In this document: one piece after another, positions 36,044 through 48,278 of the stretch
Layout of the letters: each line of letters starts with the position of its first letter
Numbering within the stretch: position 1 is the stretch's first letter
NCBI RefSeq assembly: GCF_019112545.1
Contig: NW_025064905.1
Span: forward strand, 248,784-312,783
DNA from: Guyanagaster necrorhizus
Taxonomy: Eukaryota; Basidiomycota; Agaricomycetes; Agaricales; Physalacriaceae
Length of the DNA stretch: 64,000 bases
Reading direction: 5' to 3'
Program-made: the position numbers and the translations under genes
Notes under the pieces: generated by a model
What the model was told of the DNA's origin: nothing
Seen by the model: the letters and a program-made list of their open reading frames with translations, nothing else
Database searches by the model: none

Positions 36044-36552
36044 TCAGAGTGGTGGCATCCGCCTAACGACCTTACCCTCATTCCGCGCATGTACCCTAAG
36101 CTTTTCCAGAATAGTCGAGTTCGCCCAACGCTCTGGCGGGCTCCTGTTCTCTGTAGCCCAGTAATATATATCCCAGTCTGGTTCATCCAAAATCTACGGG
36201 CCAGTCAATCAGGGTCGCTAAGCCAACAAGTATAGTATCAACATACCTTGTCGTACTCTTTCAGCTCCGCCTCTGTCATTGCAGCAAGGTGGTCTCTAGC
36301 AAAGGTACTCAACAAGAGATCGCTTTCAAGGGTCCCTCGTTTGCGTGACTGATAGACCAAGCGAGCGCGAAGAGTGTCAATAGATTCATTTAGGCGTGGC
36401 ATGGGTGTTGGGGCAGGCAGGTCCGCAGGAGTGGTCGTCGATGCCAGATGCTCTGGAGTATGAGGCAACGGCCACGGATCTGCTCGACGACACGCTGTCA
36501 TTGAGAAAAAGCGACACGGCGTCGCTCTGGAGGCAAAGCAACGGGCGAACAT
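36044..36552 (-). CDS. SDH5: Succinate dehydrogenase assembly factor 2 (SDH5/EMI5/SDHAF2)
   Basis: Mitochondrial matrix protein needed for flavinylation of the SDH flavoprotein subunit. 151 aa in two exons (36552-36247, 36193-36044), joined at [16 protein letters not shown]. The N terminus [18 protein letters not shown] is a typical presequence. The family core [49 protein letters not shown] and [14 protein letters not shown] are all visible. The open frame extends upstream without an ATG; the start chosen gives the presequence. It diverges from DHH1, with 294 bp between the starts. Confidence 0.95.
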
Positions 36553-36846
36553 GATAGTAAAAGACTGAAGAGCATACGCGTGATCCCGACCATCTCTTCT
36601 TCCAACCACCACCATCTCCACTTAACAGCCACTGCTCCTCAAGGCGAAATATCGTCTTTCGCTTGTATTTCTCTTTGGCAAATTACAGCGAAAGATCTTT
36701 TTAGGTACCAGACGTACGTTTTCCTTGTTGATTTTGACGGCGACCTTTTACCTGAAAATTGACGGTCGTTCGCAGTCGCCTACTAACTCACTCCATATTG
36801 AAGCCTGTATTAGTCTCAACTTCGAACACCTTCTCGATTCATAGCC

Positions 36847-38378
36847 ATGTCGCAACCATCGAGTGTTGTAGCAACCTCGTGAGCCTTTTTGCAATCCGTT
36901 GGTGCCAAAAAAATACTGATTGCGGCTCCTTTTTTTTTTTTTTTTTTACTTTCAGCTCATCCAATAACAACGAATCGTGGAAGAGCGGTCTTCGCCCACC
37001 ACCAAAAGATGTACGCCCTCAAACTGAAGATGTCACCGCTACAAAGGGCCTCGAATTTGAGGACATGTTCCTCCGTCGAGAACTCCTCATGGGCATTTTT
37101 GAAACCGGTTTCGAGAAGCCCTCACCCATCCAAGAGGAAGCTATTCCTATCGCTCTTACCAAACGTGACGTTCTAGCTCGAGCAAAGAACGGCACGGGTA
37201 AAACGGCCGCTTTTGTTATTCCTTCGCTACAACAAATCGATATTTCCAAGCCCAAGATCCAAGCCCTGCTTCTCGTTCCGACACGAGAGCTGGCACTGCA
37301 GACTTCGCAGGTGTGCAAGCACCTGGGCAAACACATGGGCGTGAATGTAATGGTGACTACGGGAGGAACCACCTTGAAGGACGATATCATGCGATTATCA
37401 GAGGCCGTGCACGTTCTCGTTGGTACCCCCGGTCGTATCTTGGATCTTGCAGGCAAGAACGTGGCAGACTTGAGCGAATGTCCTGTCTTTGTGATGGACG
37501 AGGCTGATAAGCTGCTTTCGCCCGAATTCTCGCCCGTTATGGAGCAGTTACTCTCGTACCTGCCTGAAGAACGTCAAGTCATGCTGTTTAGCGCAACTTT
37601 CCCAATGATTGTGAAGGATTTTAAGGCGTGTCCTGCCGTTGATCGCCATGTTTTTTCGTAGTTGACTGTGTCTTTCAGGACAAACACATGCGTACCCCCT
37701 ACGAGATCAATCTCATGGACGAACTTACTCTGCGTGGTGTCACGCAGTACTATGCCTATGTCGAGGAGCGACAGAAGGTTCATTGCTTGAACACCCTCTT
37801 CTCCAAGGTGCGCAAGTAGCTGATTGACGTGATCCCGGCTGACGTTGTCCTAGCTTCAAATCAATCAATCCATCATTTTTTGCAACTCCACTAACCGCGT
37901 CGAACTGCTCGCAAAGAAAGTCACTGACTTGGGCTACTCTTGCTTCTACTCACATGCTAAAATGCTCCAATCACATCGTAACCGTGTCTTCCATGACTTC
38001 CGCAATGGCGTATGCCGCAATCTTGTCTGTTCTGACCTCCTTACGCGTGGTATCGATATTCAAGCGGTCAACGTCGTCATCAACTTCGATTTTCCAAAAA
38101 ACTCCGAGACGTACCTCCACCGTATCGGTCGTTCTGGGCGATTTGGACATTTGGGACTGGCCATCAACTTGGTGACCTATGAGGATCGGTTCAACTTATA
38201 TAGGATTGAGCAGGAGCTGGGCACTGAGATTCAGCCCATTCCGCAAACTATTGACAGAGGATTGTATGTTGCGCCACTTGCTGCTGAGGAGAACAACAAT
38301 CAGCAGGCGAAGCAGAATGGTGCGGCCGTTGCGCAAATGCAGCAGCAGACGAGGCCAGTGTATCAGGGTGGGCGTTGA
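36847..38378 (+). CDS. DHH1: DEAD-box RNA helicase DHH1 (DDX6)
   Basis: Cytoplasmic helicase that drives decapping and translational repression in P-bodies. 451 aa in four exons: 36847-36878, 36956-37625, 37679-37807 and 37854-38378. Motifs in order: [15 protein letters not shown] (Q), AKNGTGKT (I), [26 protein letters not shown] (II), FSATFP (III), [27 protein letters not shown] (V) and [13 protein letters not shown] (VI). The intron after 37625 starts gcgtgt (GC-AG); the conserved join [13 protein letters not shown] fixes it. Intron 1 carries a 20-T tract. The C-terminal tail is Gln/Asn-rich and shorter than in yeast. Confidence 0.97.
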
Positions 38379-38884
38379 GCGTGTCAGAGACGGGGATGGA
38401 GGTTGTAGAGAGGGGAGATATCCAACCAATCATTCAACTCAAACACTGCATCATTTCCCGGCCGCAAGAGCGTTCTTTGTGATATATTATTGACCAAACC
38501 GAGTCGGATATCCCAACCATCCATTTATTATTGCCACGTTCCATTTTGCCTCTGCTTTCGGCTTCTGTATATTATCCCCCCCTGCTACTGTGGCTCGCTC
38601 GTATACTCACCTCTGTTTCATCGGCCTTTCAATCAATGATCTATACGTTACTACCTACGACAGTTATTATCTCTCATACTCTGTGGTCGACGATCTTGTT
38701 GCATATTTTAGTGGGGTGATTGGGTTGCGGTTGTTGTTGTTGGTGTGGAGATGATGCCTTTACATTATAGTTTCCAGGAACTTGTGCTATGTTCAATGTG
38801 AAGCTGGCGTCGTCTCAGATATTGGCTGAATTGAGGACATATACACTATTGTTACGACTTGACATCTGGAGGTACGTACGTGAT
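38379..38884. other. Intergenic, convergent 3' ends
   Basis: About 500 bp of pyrimidine-rich sequence between the DHH1 stop and the PEX39 candidate stop; nothing recognised. Confidence 0.5.
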
Positions 38885-39478
38885 TCAGGACTCCATTATA
38901 TTGGATGAATCATTACTGGTCTCCCATGGTTTCCGTCGAACCGAGACCGCAGATTGACTAGGAGGGGCGCTCTGAGGGTTTGGGTCAGCATTTAAGTTGG
39001 ACTGGGAAGCAAGTTACGCACGTTCAACTCCCCGGAGATGGTCTTGTTATTAGGTATCTCGTCCAGCCTCCCGGATTCTATAAGTTCCTGGAGCTGTGCA
39101 AACGTGAGGACATTGGGCTGCTCCTTCGAGTCGTTTGCAGCGGAATTTGAAGGCGGCACCGACTCGGATGCCGAAGCGGACTGTTCCTTGTATGCCAGGA
39201 CATCAGCTACAGTGATAGAGCTTCCCGTAAGCCTTGTTCCGAGTCAGGTTTCCGTTATAGATTATTGATAGCAATGTGTTGTACCGATTGAAGTAAAATA
39301 CTCGGGTATTCAGCAAGACGGTATTGGAAGGGTTGTTGGCGAGAATGCCAGCTAAGCCTTGCTTGTGAATGGTCAGCCGCATGTTTCACAGATGGCATTG
39401 GCGCACCTGGTAGGTCTGGTCAATTTCGAAGGGATATTCGAAGAACTGTTGCAGAACTGCTGCTTGAAGAGGATCCAT
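38885..39478 (-). CDS. PEX39: Candidate peroxin PEX39 (KPWE-motif protein)
   Basis: A 148-aa protein in four exons: 39478-39407, 39361-39285, 39232-39022 and 38971-38885. It starts MDPLQAAVLQQFFEYPFEID. The middle helix LTFAQLQELIESGRLDEIPNN matches the 'F-x-E-L-x-x-L-I-x-x-G-x-x-x-x-I-P' pattern of the family around yeast Yjr012c. The end carries RRKPWET, the short KPWE motif found there. Members help PTS2 protein import with Pex7. The assignment rests on these two short motifs, so it is tentative, but the gene model itself is well supported by phase. It diverges from the ArfGAP gene, with 133 bp between the starts. Confidence 0.72.
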
Positions 39479-39611
39479 GGTAGGAGACAGAGTAGATTTT
39501 TTATTTACTTATTTATTTTATACTGCGGGCCGGAATTACCGCTGATTTGTCTCTGTTTCTCGCCCTGGCCATCCTTGTACCTCTCCTTCTTCGGGATTCT
39601 CTGCTACTGTG

Positions 39612-41145
39612 ATGACTTCGAGAATTGCCAATGAACGCAGTCAGAAGCTCGTTGAGAAGTTGGCGCTACTTCCCGGAAATGGTACGCTCTGTTCTCTGCA
39701 GGAGATTGCATTCAGGGCCGCTGACAGACATTCGAAATCGTAACAGACATTTGTGCTGACTGCAAGAATCGCAATCCTCGATGGGCGTCGCACAATCTGG
39801 GTATTTTCCTCTGGTGTGTCGCATTGCGTCTCCTTGTGTATATTATGTTGACGAGTGATGGTCAGCGTGAATTGCGCGAGCATTCACCGGAAGATCGGCA
39901 CTCACATTACGAAAGTGTATGTCGAGTGGCACTTGGCATTATTCTCCTCTGATTGACAATGCGACAGTAAGAGCCTGACGATGGACTCATGGACGAAGGA
40001 GCAGGTCGAGGTTTGTTTCCTTATTTTTCGAAATATTCAAAAATTCACCATAGTCTCAGAACATGAAAAACATGGGCAACGTCAAGTCGAATGCGATTTA
40101 TAATCCTAACGAGATACGCCACCCGCCTCCTCCCAGTCTGATGGATCCGGAGAGGGACAGCGACCTTGAGCAGTACATCCGATGTACGTGTGTATTCGGG
40201 TCTCCAAGGAACTGAATGACTAACTTCATTTCAGCAAAGTACGAATATAAACGCTTCTTGGACAAGTCTGCTCTTGTCGCATCTAAGCTTGGTCCGTCAC
40301 GTTCTGTACGCTCTATATCACCGCGCCCACAGACGACGCCGTTGAAGAAGCCGACAACAACGCCGACAAACGTCAGCCGGCCGTCTACCGCAACCCTTCC
40401 CCAGCAACCCCGGTCTGCTTCTCAGCCTATGATCTCCACTACTCTGTCACAAGCACAAACGCAACCTGCAGCCCAACCGCAACAGCAGCCTCAGAGTGGG
40501 GTATGGGCGGACCTTGTTTCGCTGCAGACACCCTCTGTGAGCTCGTCGTTACCACTCCAATATCAAGCTCCACCACAACAGCTACCATCATTTGCGACAT
40601 CTGCTTCTCTACCCGCTTTCAATACACAGTTGACTACAAGTGGCTTCCAGCCTACGATGGGAACCGGCATGAATTCAACGGGCATGGGAATGGGATTGAA
40701 TCCCTTCCAGCCACAGCCTCAGTATACTAACCCGTTCCCCCAACAATCCTTCCAACACATGTCAGTTAATGACCCCTTCCCTCAGCAAACTTTTGCCCCG
40801 CAACAGCAACAATACTTCGCTAACCAGCCCCCGATGCAATCTCCCACTATACAAGTGTTCGCGCCCATCCCACAGTTGCAGGGCCAGTTCTCACCATCTT
40901 CTCCAACGGTTATGACAACCTCACCTCAACTTATGTCAACCACGCCTCAGCTCATGTCGACAACACCCCAGATTATGTCGACCACACCACAAGTTACATC
41001 TTCCCCGGGTATCTCATTCATGCCTCAGCAGCCGCAAACGTATGTTGCTACAGGGCCATCTCCAATGGGCAGTGGAGCGTGGGCACAACCCACGTATACT
41101 AATAACAATACCTACACTATGCAGGGGCAATGGGGCTCAATGTAA
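39612..41145 (+). CDS. ArfGAP protein (Age2/SMAP-like)
   Basis: GTPase-activating protein for Arf, acting in Golgi/endosome trafficking. 421 aa in six exons: 39612-39681, 39747-39813, 39866-39916, 39968-40010, 40060-40183 and 40235-41145. The zinc finger reads C-A-D-C, 16 residues, C-V-N-C at about residues 26-49, followed by the catalytic Arg in SIHRKIGTHITKVKSL. The rest of the domain (SNAIYNPNEIRHPPPPS, IRSKYEYKRFLD) is normal. The tail of about 280 residues is Gln/Pro/Ser/Thr-rich. It has NPF motifs (GLNPFQPQ, TNPFPQQ), which usually bind EH domains, and four PQ(L/I/V)-type MSTT repeats. Confidence 0.94.
40918..41001 (+). repeat. Short in-frame tandem repeat encoding (PQ-x-MSTT)n
   Basis: Four imperfect 24-nt units in the last ArfGAP exon encode SPQLMSTT, TPQLMSTT, TPQIMSTT and TPQVTSS. 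It is coding and keeps the frame. Confidence 0.8.
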
Positions 41146-41497
41146 TGTCCAGCCGGAATCAGTTTTGACTTGGACCTCATTTCTTTCTTTCTTTCTAATT
41201 AAAATACTGGACCCAAGGCTTAATTTGGTTTTGCAGTGGAATTTGTGGATATTTTTGTTTTACGCCGTTACTTATTTATCATTTGTATCTTAGTACGTCC
41301 TGGAAGAACAATACTTAATGCCGTTTCCAGCCTGAGCTGTATTGTCGTTGTCAAAGCGGCGTCTCCGGCGGCGTTTTCTGTTTGCTTTGCGAATATTGAC
41401 TTGGAAAGCCACGTGACTATATAAAGACGCGCCGCGAAGCTTGTTCTTTTTCTTTCACGACAACCCTCAAGACTACAGAAACGACGGAAACTACGCT
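41146..41497. other. Intergenic, SNF2 gene promoter
   Basis: 352 bp containing the ArfGAP 3' UTR and the promoter of the next gene; no gene seen. Confidence 0.5.
41410..41425 (+). promoter_or_regulatory. CACGTG E-box followed by TATA box
   Basis: CACGTG at 41410-41415, followed two bases later by TATATAAA at 41418-41425. This lies about 75 bp upstream of the SNF2-family ATG at 41498. The close pair suggests a bHLH-type activator site next to the core promoter. Confidence 0.5.
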
Positions 41498-44400
41498 ATG
41501 GCTATGGAGCGAATGTATGCTTCTTATCTTTGCTCCGAAATCTGCATTGATATTCCAAAGGCGAGAGAAAGTCAAGGAAATCGACACTCTGGTGCCCTTA
41601 GGCCGGAACAACAAACCGCCTGTACCGACAACCACCACTAGCATCAATAGAATAGTGAGAAATTCAGTCAGCTCTTCCGTGAATGTCTCTAAACAGACTC
41701 TAGTTTGACGAACCAACGCCTCCGCGGAACTTGGACAAATATCGCACTACGATCGTAATCTCTTCGGACGAAGGCGATGGTAGCGACGGCAGTGATAATG
41801 GCGACGGAACGCCTCCAGTACCATCTCAGCAAGTTTCCTCTCGGTTACATTTTATGGAACACACCAATGTTGAGAGGCCACGGCAGCCTTCACACTCGTC
41901 CAAGATGCCCATTGTACCACCTCCCAGGCCACAATCTTCAGCCCCAGTCTACCAACATTCTTTGAACGCGGTACCTGTACACCAACGGATCCCGTCAAAT
42001 TCTGGACCTCTTCCACCTGGTGCATTCCCACACAGGCAGTTCCCAAATCCTGGGTCGAGGGGAAATCCGATTCCCATACCCTCGAATAATTGGGCTCCCC
42101 CGGGGTCATCACGGAGACCTTACCAGCACCCGCCTGGATATGACTATGCCCAAAGAAACAATTCCCCATTCGACACTAGTGGATATATGAACAATGCTGA
42201 AACGGAGAAAGCCCTTCGCGATCTTATGGGTGGCGCCATGAACGACGAGGAGGTGGAAGTTGATATGGAAGACTCCATCGTTGATGGATTCAAAGAGGGC
42301 ATCACTCTGCTTCCGCACCAGGTCCTGGCCCGGGCTTGGATGCGAGATCGCGAAGATGTCAAAAATAAGAAATTTGGAGGTCTTCTTGCAGATGATATGG
42401 GGTATGTTTATCCCTATTCCACAGATCATTACAGACAATCAACAGACGTTGTCTAGTCTCGGTAAGACGGTGCAAACCCTTGCTCGTATTGTTGAGGGAA
42501 GACCAACCAAGAGGGATCGTGAGGATGGATGGGCCGCGGGAACGCTGTTCGTCTCTCCTAGTCTTCACTTGTTCTTTTGACTCATTGACGCTCCAGCGTT
42601 GTTGTCCCTCTTGCAGTTCTACCCCAATGGGTGGAGGAGGCCCAGAAGATGACAAGTTTGAAGGTCAAATCACATCACGGCGGCAGTCGCACTTCAGGTC
42701 AGCTTTATTTTTTCATGTCGGGGTCACTCATACTGACGCGTGCGCACTCCTAGATCCTGGAGAACTTCGAAAGTACCAAATCATTGTGACCACTTATGAT
42801 GTGGTCAAGTCCGAGTTTGCCGCCCACCGACCCCCTGCCAAGGACGAGTCAAAGCAGTCAAAGTTGAAGACAAGCAAGGATGATGTGGATAGCTCTGATG
42901 AAGCGGAGCATTTCGGACGAACCTTGAAATCCAAAGAGAAACCGAAACACCAGGTGAAGGTCAAAGATGCACTGTTCCATGTCAAATGGTGGCGCATTAT
43001 TCTTGGTATTCAATCGATGTTCTTTTCCCAATGTGGATTCTCTCTAACGGGATCTTGTATAGATGAAGCTCATACCATCAAGAACAGATCCACCAAAGCT
43101 GCGGAAGCCTGCTTTGAACTTCAGGGCAGGTTACGCTGGTGCTTGACCGGAACTCCGATGTTCGTAACCCTTGTTCCCTTTTGCACTCCTGTTGACGTTG
43201 ACTGTCCCAGGCAAAATGATGTTGCAGAGTTATATTCTCTGATCAAGTTCCTGCGTATCAAGCCATTCTCAGATTGGGAAACTTTCAATGTACAGATCGC
43301 CAAGCCGGTCAAGAATAGCAGGGAAGCTCAGCACGCGATAAAAAAACTCCAGGTGCACTTGTGTCTTTTCGGGTTCCCAGGACAGTGTTTGACAGCTGTT
43401 CACCCACTCTAGGTCGTTCTGAAGTCGGTGATGCTTCGCCGTCGCAAAGACCAGATCATCAACGGCTCGGTCTTGATTGAGTTACCCCCACGGGAGCTCA
43501 GTATCATTTCATGCCCATTTTCACCTGCTGAACAGGTATTTTATGACGAATTGGCCGTTAAAATGGATTCAACTCTTCAGAAGTTGATGGACAGGCCGTC
43601 GAATTACATGAGTGTCTTGCTGTTGCTGTTACGCCTGAGACAAGGTGAGAAAATCCTGCATCTTGCCAGGTCCGATCGCTAAATATAGGATGTAGCATGC
43701 AACCATCCGGCCCTTGTATCCAAGGACTTCAAGAACGATGCAGATGCAATCGACCCGAAACAAGCCAAAAATACCGAGAGCCAGAGTCAGGACAGTGCTG
43801 ATGGCGATGATCTCGTTGCGGCCTTCGGCCAGCTTAACGTTGTACGCAAATGTCGTGTTTGCACTAATGAGTACGTGCCTCCCTTCTAGTACTACCGATC
43901 TTGTACGATTAACCGGTTATGGTACAGGCTTACGCCGACGAATACGGCTGCCGGAAACTGGGATACTCACTGTACTGATTGCGCACGGCTCACGCAGAAG
44001 CAGCAATCCACTGGGGACTCTGCGAAAATTCGTATGGTACTTTCGTTGTTGAAAGATATCGACAGACGGAGTGATGGCGACGATAAAACCATTGTTTTCT
44101 CGCAATTCACTAGCATGCTTGATTTGGTAGAGCCTTTCCTTTCGCAGAATGGTATTCGATATGCGAGATGTGCGCCTTTCGCTTCTTCATATATTAAGAC
44201 TAACACATATTTGTTAGATGACGGGAGCATGGTCAGTGCTGAGCGAGAGGCGGCATTGAATAAGATCAAGACTGACCCAAAAGTCAAGGTCATCTTGATC
44301 TCATTCAAGGCCGGGAGCACCGGTCTCAATTTAACCTGCTGTAACAATGTTATACTGGTAGACTTGTGGTGGAATCCTGCTCTAGAGGTGCCCCTAGAGC

Positions 44401-44722
44401 TTTTGCGTATACTCTTCCTGTCGACTAATGGACTTCTCTAGGACCAAGCGTTTGATCGCGCGCATCGGTTCGGGCAAAAGAAGAAGGTTAGCATCTACAA
44501 GCTAAAGATCGATGACACTGTGGAGGATAGGATTCTAGAGGTATGCTTTCTATCACCGGGAGTATCTCTGTCTTTGGTCTCATAGAGTTTTTTCAGCTTC
44601 AGGAGAAGAAACGCGAGTTGGCGCGCGCAGCTTTGAGCGGTGACAAGCTCAAGAACATGCGACTTGGTATGAACGAGCTACTGGCATTATTTAGACATGG
44701 GGGCAATGATGACGAGGATTAG
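41498..44722 (+). CDS. SNF2-family DNA translocase (ULS1/RIS1/RAD5-like)
   Basis: An 844-aa nuclear ATPase in 14 exons, with exon starts at 41498, 41561, 41704, 42457, 42597, 42754, 43063, 43211, 43413, 43696, 43928, 44218, 44442 and 44597. The N-terminal 230 residues are Pro/Ser-rich with an acidic SSDEGDGSDGSDNGDG. Helicase motifs: ADDMGLGKTVQT (about 266-277), VTTYDVVKSE, DEAH at 418-421, LTGTPMQND, VMLRRRKDQ, VFSQFTSMLD, SFKAGSTGLNL and RAHRFGQ (about 776-782). Between the lobes sits CRVC...HCTDC (about 627-651), two CxxC pairs in place of a full RING finger. The insertion suggests a SUMO- or ubiquitin-linked remodeller, but E3 activity is doubtful. A second in-frame ATG lies at 41504. 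Several donors are gttcgt. Confidence 0.93.
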
Positions 44723-45088
44723 ATCATCTTAGTGTGTATACTCTGTGATATTTCTTGGAGGATCCCTCACTTGTACGATACCTTGACTATGTTATATCAT
44801 GCTGATACTACTGATCTGAAAAGATCTTATGAATCAAGGCATACTGATTGGAAGAACGTTCAAGACAACGAAAGAATTACGAGTAGGATTACGTGGGGCA
44901 CCGACATTACAAGATACATATACGGCTACACTTGATGTACGGAGGAAACATTATCTACGTGAAGGAAGTATTAGAAATAAACACGTAATCGAAAGCAAAG
45001 ATGAGAGCACTAGTTGGAAAATAAGATAGCGGGGGGCATAGAGCAAGTTGGATGATGGAACAATGAAGGGAAAGGCACTTTAGTATGC
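44723..45088. other. Intergenic, convergent 3' ends
   Basis: 366 bp between two stop codons; short frames only. Confidence 0.5.
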
Positions 45089-45655
45089 TCATCCACGCGC
45101 CCTTAATTTCCTCGCTTCTGAGGTGACCCCTACGGCTGTGCGCACCAATTCCGCGATTTTGGTATCCCTGATACCCAAACCCAATATGTTCCTCCAGAGT
45201 CCCATATTAAATTGTAACCGTCTGTCAAATTCTTCGTCACCAAAAAGGCTCATGACTTGTGCCATGGCCGCGGCGTTCGGGAACTCATCCACGACCGAAG
45301 CTGGAAGCATACGATACGCCAAGTCGTTATGGTATGTTTCTAGGCCCATGCCGAAGAGGAGAAGGAGCGCAAGAGAAGGAGTGTGGGGTACGATTGTAAC
45401 CGGGGAAGTAAGAGGTAGTGCTATACGCAGTTCGTTGGATGCAGACCGGTATGGCGCTGGGTGCGTAGATGAGAGCGATACGAGTTCAGCTCGGAACCCG
45501 TGATTATAACGGTCAGCGTCTATTGGGATGAGCATTGGTGGTCGCCTGGGAGGGAATAACACGAGAAGGTGTGTAGGGAGATTATTCTCGCTTAGGGCCT
45601 TCATATCGATGGTAGCAGGAAGATTGGCAGGATTTAAGGGTGGCGGCGAAATCAT
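45089..45655 (-). CDS. Uncharacterised protein (188 aa)
   Basis: A single-exon frame from an ATG at 45655. Balanced composition and ordered-looking segments: NNLPTHLLVLFPPRRPPMLI, IDADRYNHGFRAELVSL, PSLALLLLFGMGLETYHNDL and EFPNAAAMAQVMSLFGDEEF. The Leu-rich stretch is short for a membrane helix. No known family. A good 5'UTR-type intron (donor gttagtaac near 45737) ends directly before this ATG. A frame upstream of that intron does not join in phase. Confidence 0.65.
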   Translation of the reverse strand: MISPPPLNPANLPATIDMKALSENNLPTHLLVLFPPRRPPMLIPIDADRYNHGFRAELVSLSSTHPAPYRSASNELRIALPLTSPVTIVPHTPSLALLLLFGMGLETYHNDLAYRMLPASVVDEFPNAAAMAQVMSLFGDEEFDRRLQFNMGLWRNILGLGIRDTKIAELVRTAVGVTSEARKLRARG

Positions 45656-47720
45656 CTGAACATTGAGGTGATGATAAAGAAGACTGTCGCAAGCATGGTT
45701 AGTGACGTCGATGTTCTAGATGATGAAACGTTACTAACCGAAGGGGATCTTCTCCGCGAGAGAGAAGGGAATTTCGCATCATCGATAACGGATTATGTAT
45801 TATGAATTACAATTTACACGTATACTTTAGTAGTGGACGCGTCGCAAATGGTTAACTGGGACACAAAGAAAATAATCTGGAGAGTATAGATCAGCAAGAG
45901 TATCAAGGAGATGCAGAAGAGGATAAGAGAACCGGTCCGACGGCAAACGTGAAACGTGAAATTCCTCAGACGTGCTAGTCGCCGCCGTTGGCAGAATGAG
46001 AGCCGAAGTTTAACGGATGTACGGTTCGGATGAATAATCGGATAGACCCAGTCAACAAATGAGGGGATTAAAATGAAAGAGTATGAAGGAGAGCAACGGG
46101 GTGGAAGAGATGAGAAACATAAACATTCGAAAGCGTCGATTGAAAAGAGCGCCGAAAATAGATCTAGACACGACACGTGGGATTGCGCATGGCCGATCAC
46201 TGTGATGGGCCTGAAGCTCAGCCGTACCTCTAGGTCCTCTCCTCAATTTAAACATATGCGTACTTTTTCTTTTTCTTCGCGGCCTCTGTACTTTCGCCTC
46301 CGGAAGTTCTCTGTCTGATGTATATCTTCTACTCATGAGAATAACCGTCTGCTCAGGGAAAAGGCTTGATGCCAGACCTGCTAAAATGCTACTTCGAGGC
46401 CATCTACATCATTGTATTTTGAATGTCGTGGCAAGCTGGCCTTGATGGAAAATTTTCCTCTCGACCGCCGTGTCCAGCCGTTGCCCTCAACTAATCGCCA
46501 ATCGGTATCTTGGAGCCTACAGCATGGATTCCGGGTTCAGACAGCTGGCCCGTGTCTTGGTAACCAATGACTACGTCTTTGAACTTCCAGATTATACGGA
46601 AATCGTGTGGCTTCGGCGGTTAGAAGGCAAAAAGGAGTCAGGGAGCATGACATTATACTTATACTTGCGGAATAACTAGAACAAACTCTCTATTCCAAGT
46701 TCTTACTGCAGGGCCCTTCCGAATCACTGAACTTGACAGGTCTGATGACTTAACCAGCTCCCTACACCTTATCAACAAAAAACCTTCGAGTTTACCATAC
46801 ACCGCGGGTTCGGCTGTAGAATATCGTCCCTGCTCCGGCGTTCCTCCTGCTGTGCAATGATGCCCGGTGCCGAGTCCGACCTATGTGCTAGTAGCTTTAG
46901 TTGACTCGGAAGATAGTGGTCTCGGTAGCGCTGCACATGTGTGGATAATAATGTTACGTCCACAGGAATATCTAGGCAACGCACGGGGAAAATCGAAGCT
47001 ATCAGGCGTTAGAAGATGATCGAATTCTTCGGCAATGACGGTTGCGCCTGAAAATCCGGAAATTTTGCAAAATGGTCGGGAAATCCGTACCGTGCTACTA
47101 GGGAAAACTGGTACGGAAGTTTTAAATCATCAATTCATATCGAGACATGGACCTTTGAAGTGGAATGTAAACCGTTCAAGTGCATCCATCGGTTGTCTTC
47201 TCTCTCAAAATATACGTATCCCTATGCATATGAATAAATGCCAACCCAGTAAAATAGCTATTCAATGTGAGAGGAAGAATTTGGATTCGGCGACATGGAC
47301 CCGAAGGTACAAGAATGAGGCTGTGCATGGCTGATGACTCATGAGGAATTTATATGTAGCCCTTAGAGAACTTTTCAGGACACACCAGAATTAGGCGCAT
47401 GAGGGCGAGATCAATATAAAATGATACAACGTCTCTCAGCACCTAGGCTAGTTGAGGTATTATGGGGAAAGTCAAATATCATGTGAATGGAAAGACAAGG
47501 CCAAAGTTACGCAAAAGTGATGGAAAGTAAAGATACAGTAGCATTTTTGAAGTCCAAAAGGTAAACGTAATAAGTCCATATTTTTTCACATGTCCATGAC
47601 GGGGGACCGAAGCCAACAACGTTTCGGTAATGGTAAAGATGAAGTGACTAGAAAACTCATTACCGAGTACCTTTCACAGTGGCAGCTATTACCCTGAGGC
47701 CGTTCTGAAACTTCCGTTTT
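45656..47720. other. Intergenic 2 kb
   Basis: Only short frames with no features on either strand. A small frame at 46052-46336 (minus) is basic and low in information. I see no RNA gene or repeat. Confidence 0.45.
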
Positions 47721-47721
47721 A

Positions 47722-48278
47722 TTATCTGAAGAATTTACTCAGAACGCAAGACCAAAAATGCCTACCATGAAACCTCACCTGGAAAGCCATCGCAAGGCGA
47801 TTCCCATGCGCTCTTCTCGTACGCCGTGGCCGCACATGTGGCGAGTACACATTAGGTGAGGCCTGACGGCGGTGATAAATTTGAAGCTCTTGCAAAATAT
47901 CTTCCTCGCTACTCATTGGCTGCCAGCAAGGTCTTAGCGTATTAATGACGTCTACCACAACATTGAAACACTCACGGGAAGCTCGCTAATGAATTCGTCC
48001 TCATCTCGTGTATAATATGTGGAATGCCTGAAAGGATAGTTCGACATCCCGATGTGATGAGAAGAAAAAAGCAGCGTTGAAAGATCATAAATAATACAGG
48101 ACAAAGGAAGCACCTCATATTCGGTTTGCAAAACCCATCCAGCAACGCCTTGATAATTCATTACTTTGACCGAGGTTACCTGCTGATTCGGATTACAGGT
48201 TCTCGTATCCGGGGTGTTAATACACAAGGGCGGAGGAGACAACGACAGAACGTGGCCGGAGGCGATCATGATTTTCAC
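47722..48278 (-). pseudogene. Possible decayed or unrecognised multi-exon gene
   Basis: Minus-strand pieces look coding: STYYTRDEDEFISELP, then MSSEEDILQELQIYHRRQAS, then RPRRTRRAHGNRLAMAF. Splice-like sites (gtgagtgtttc, tatcctttcag) lie between them. The frames cannot be joined without a stop, so it is either broken or I have the exons wrong. No family recognised. Confidence 0.25.
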
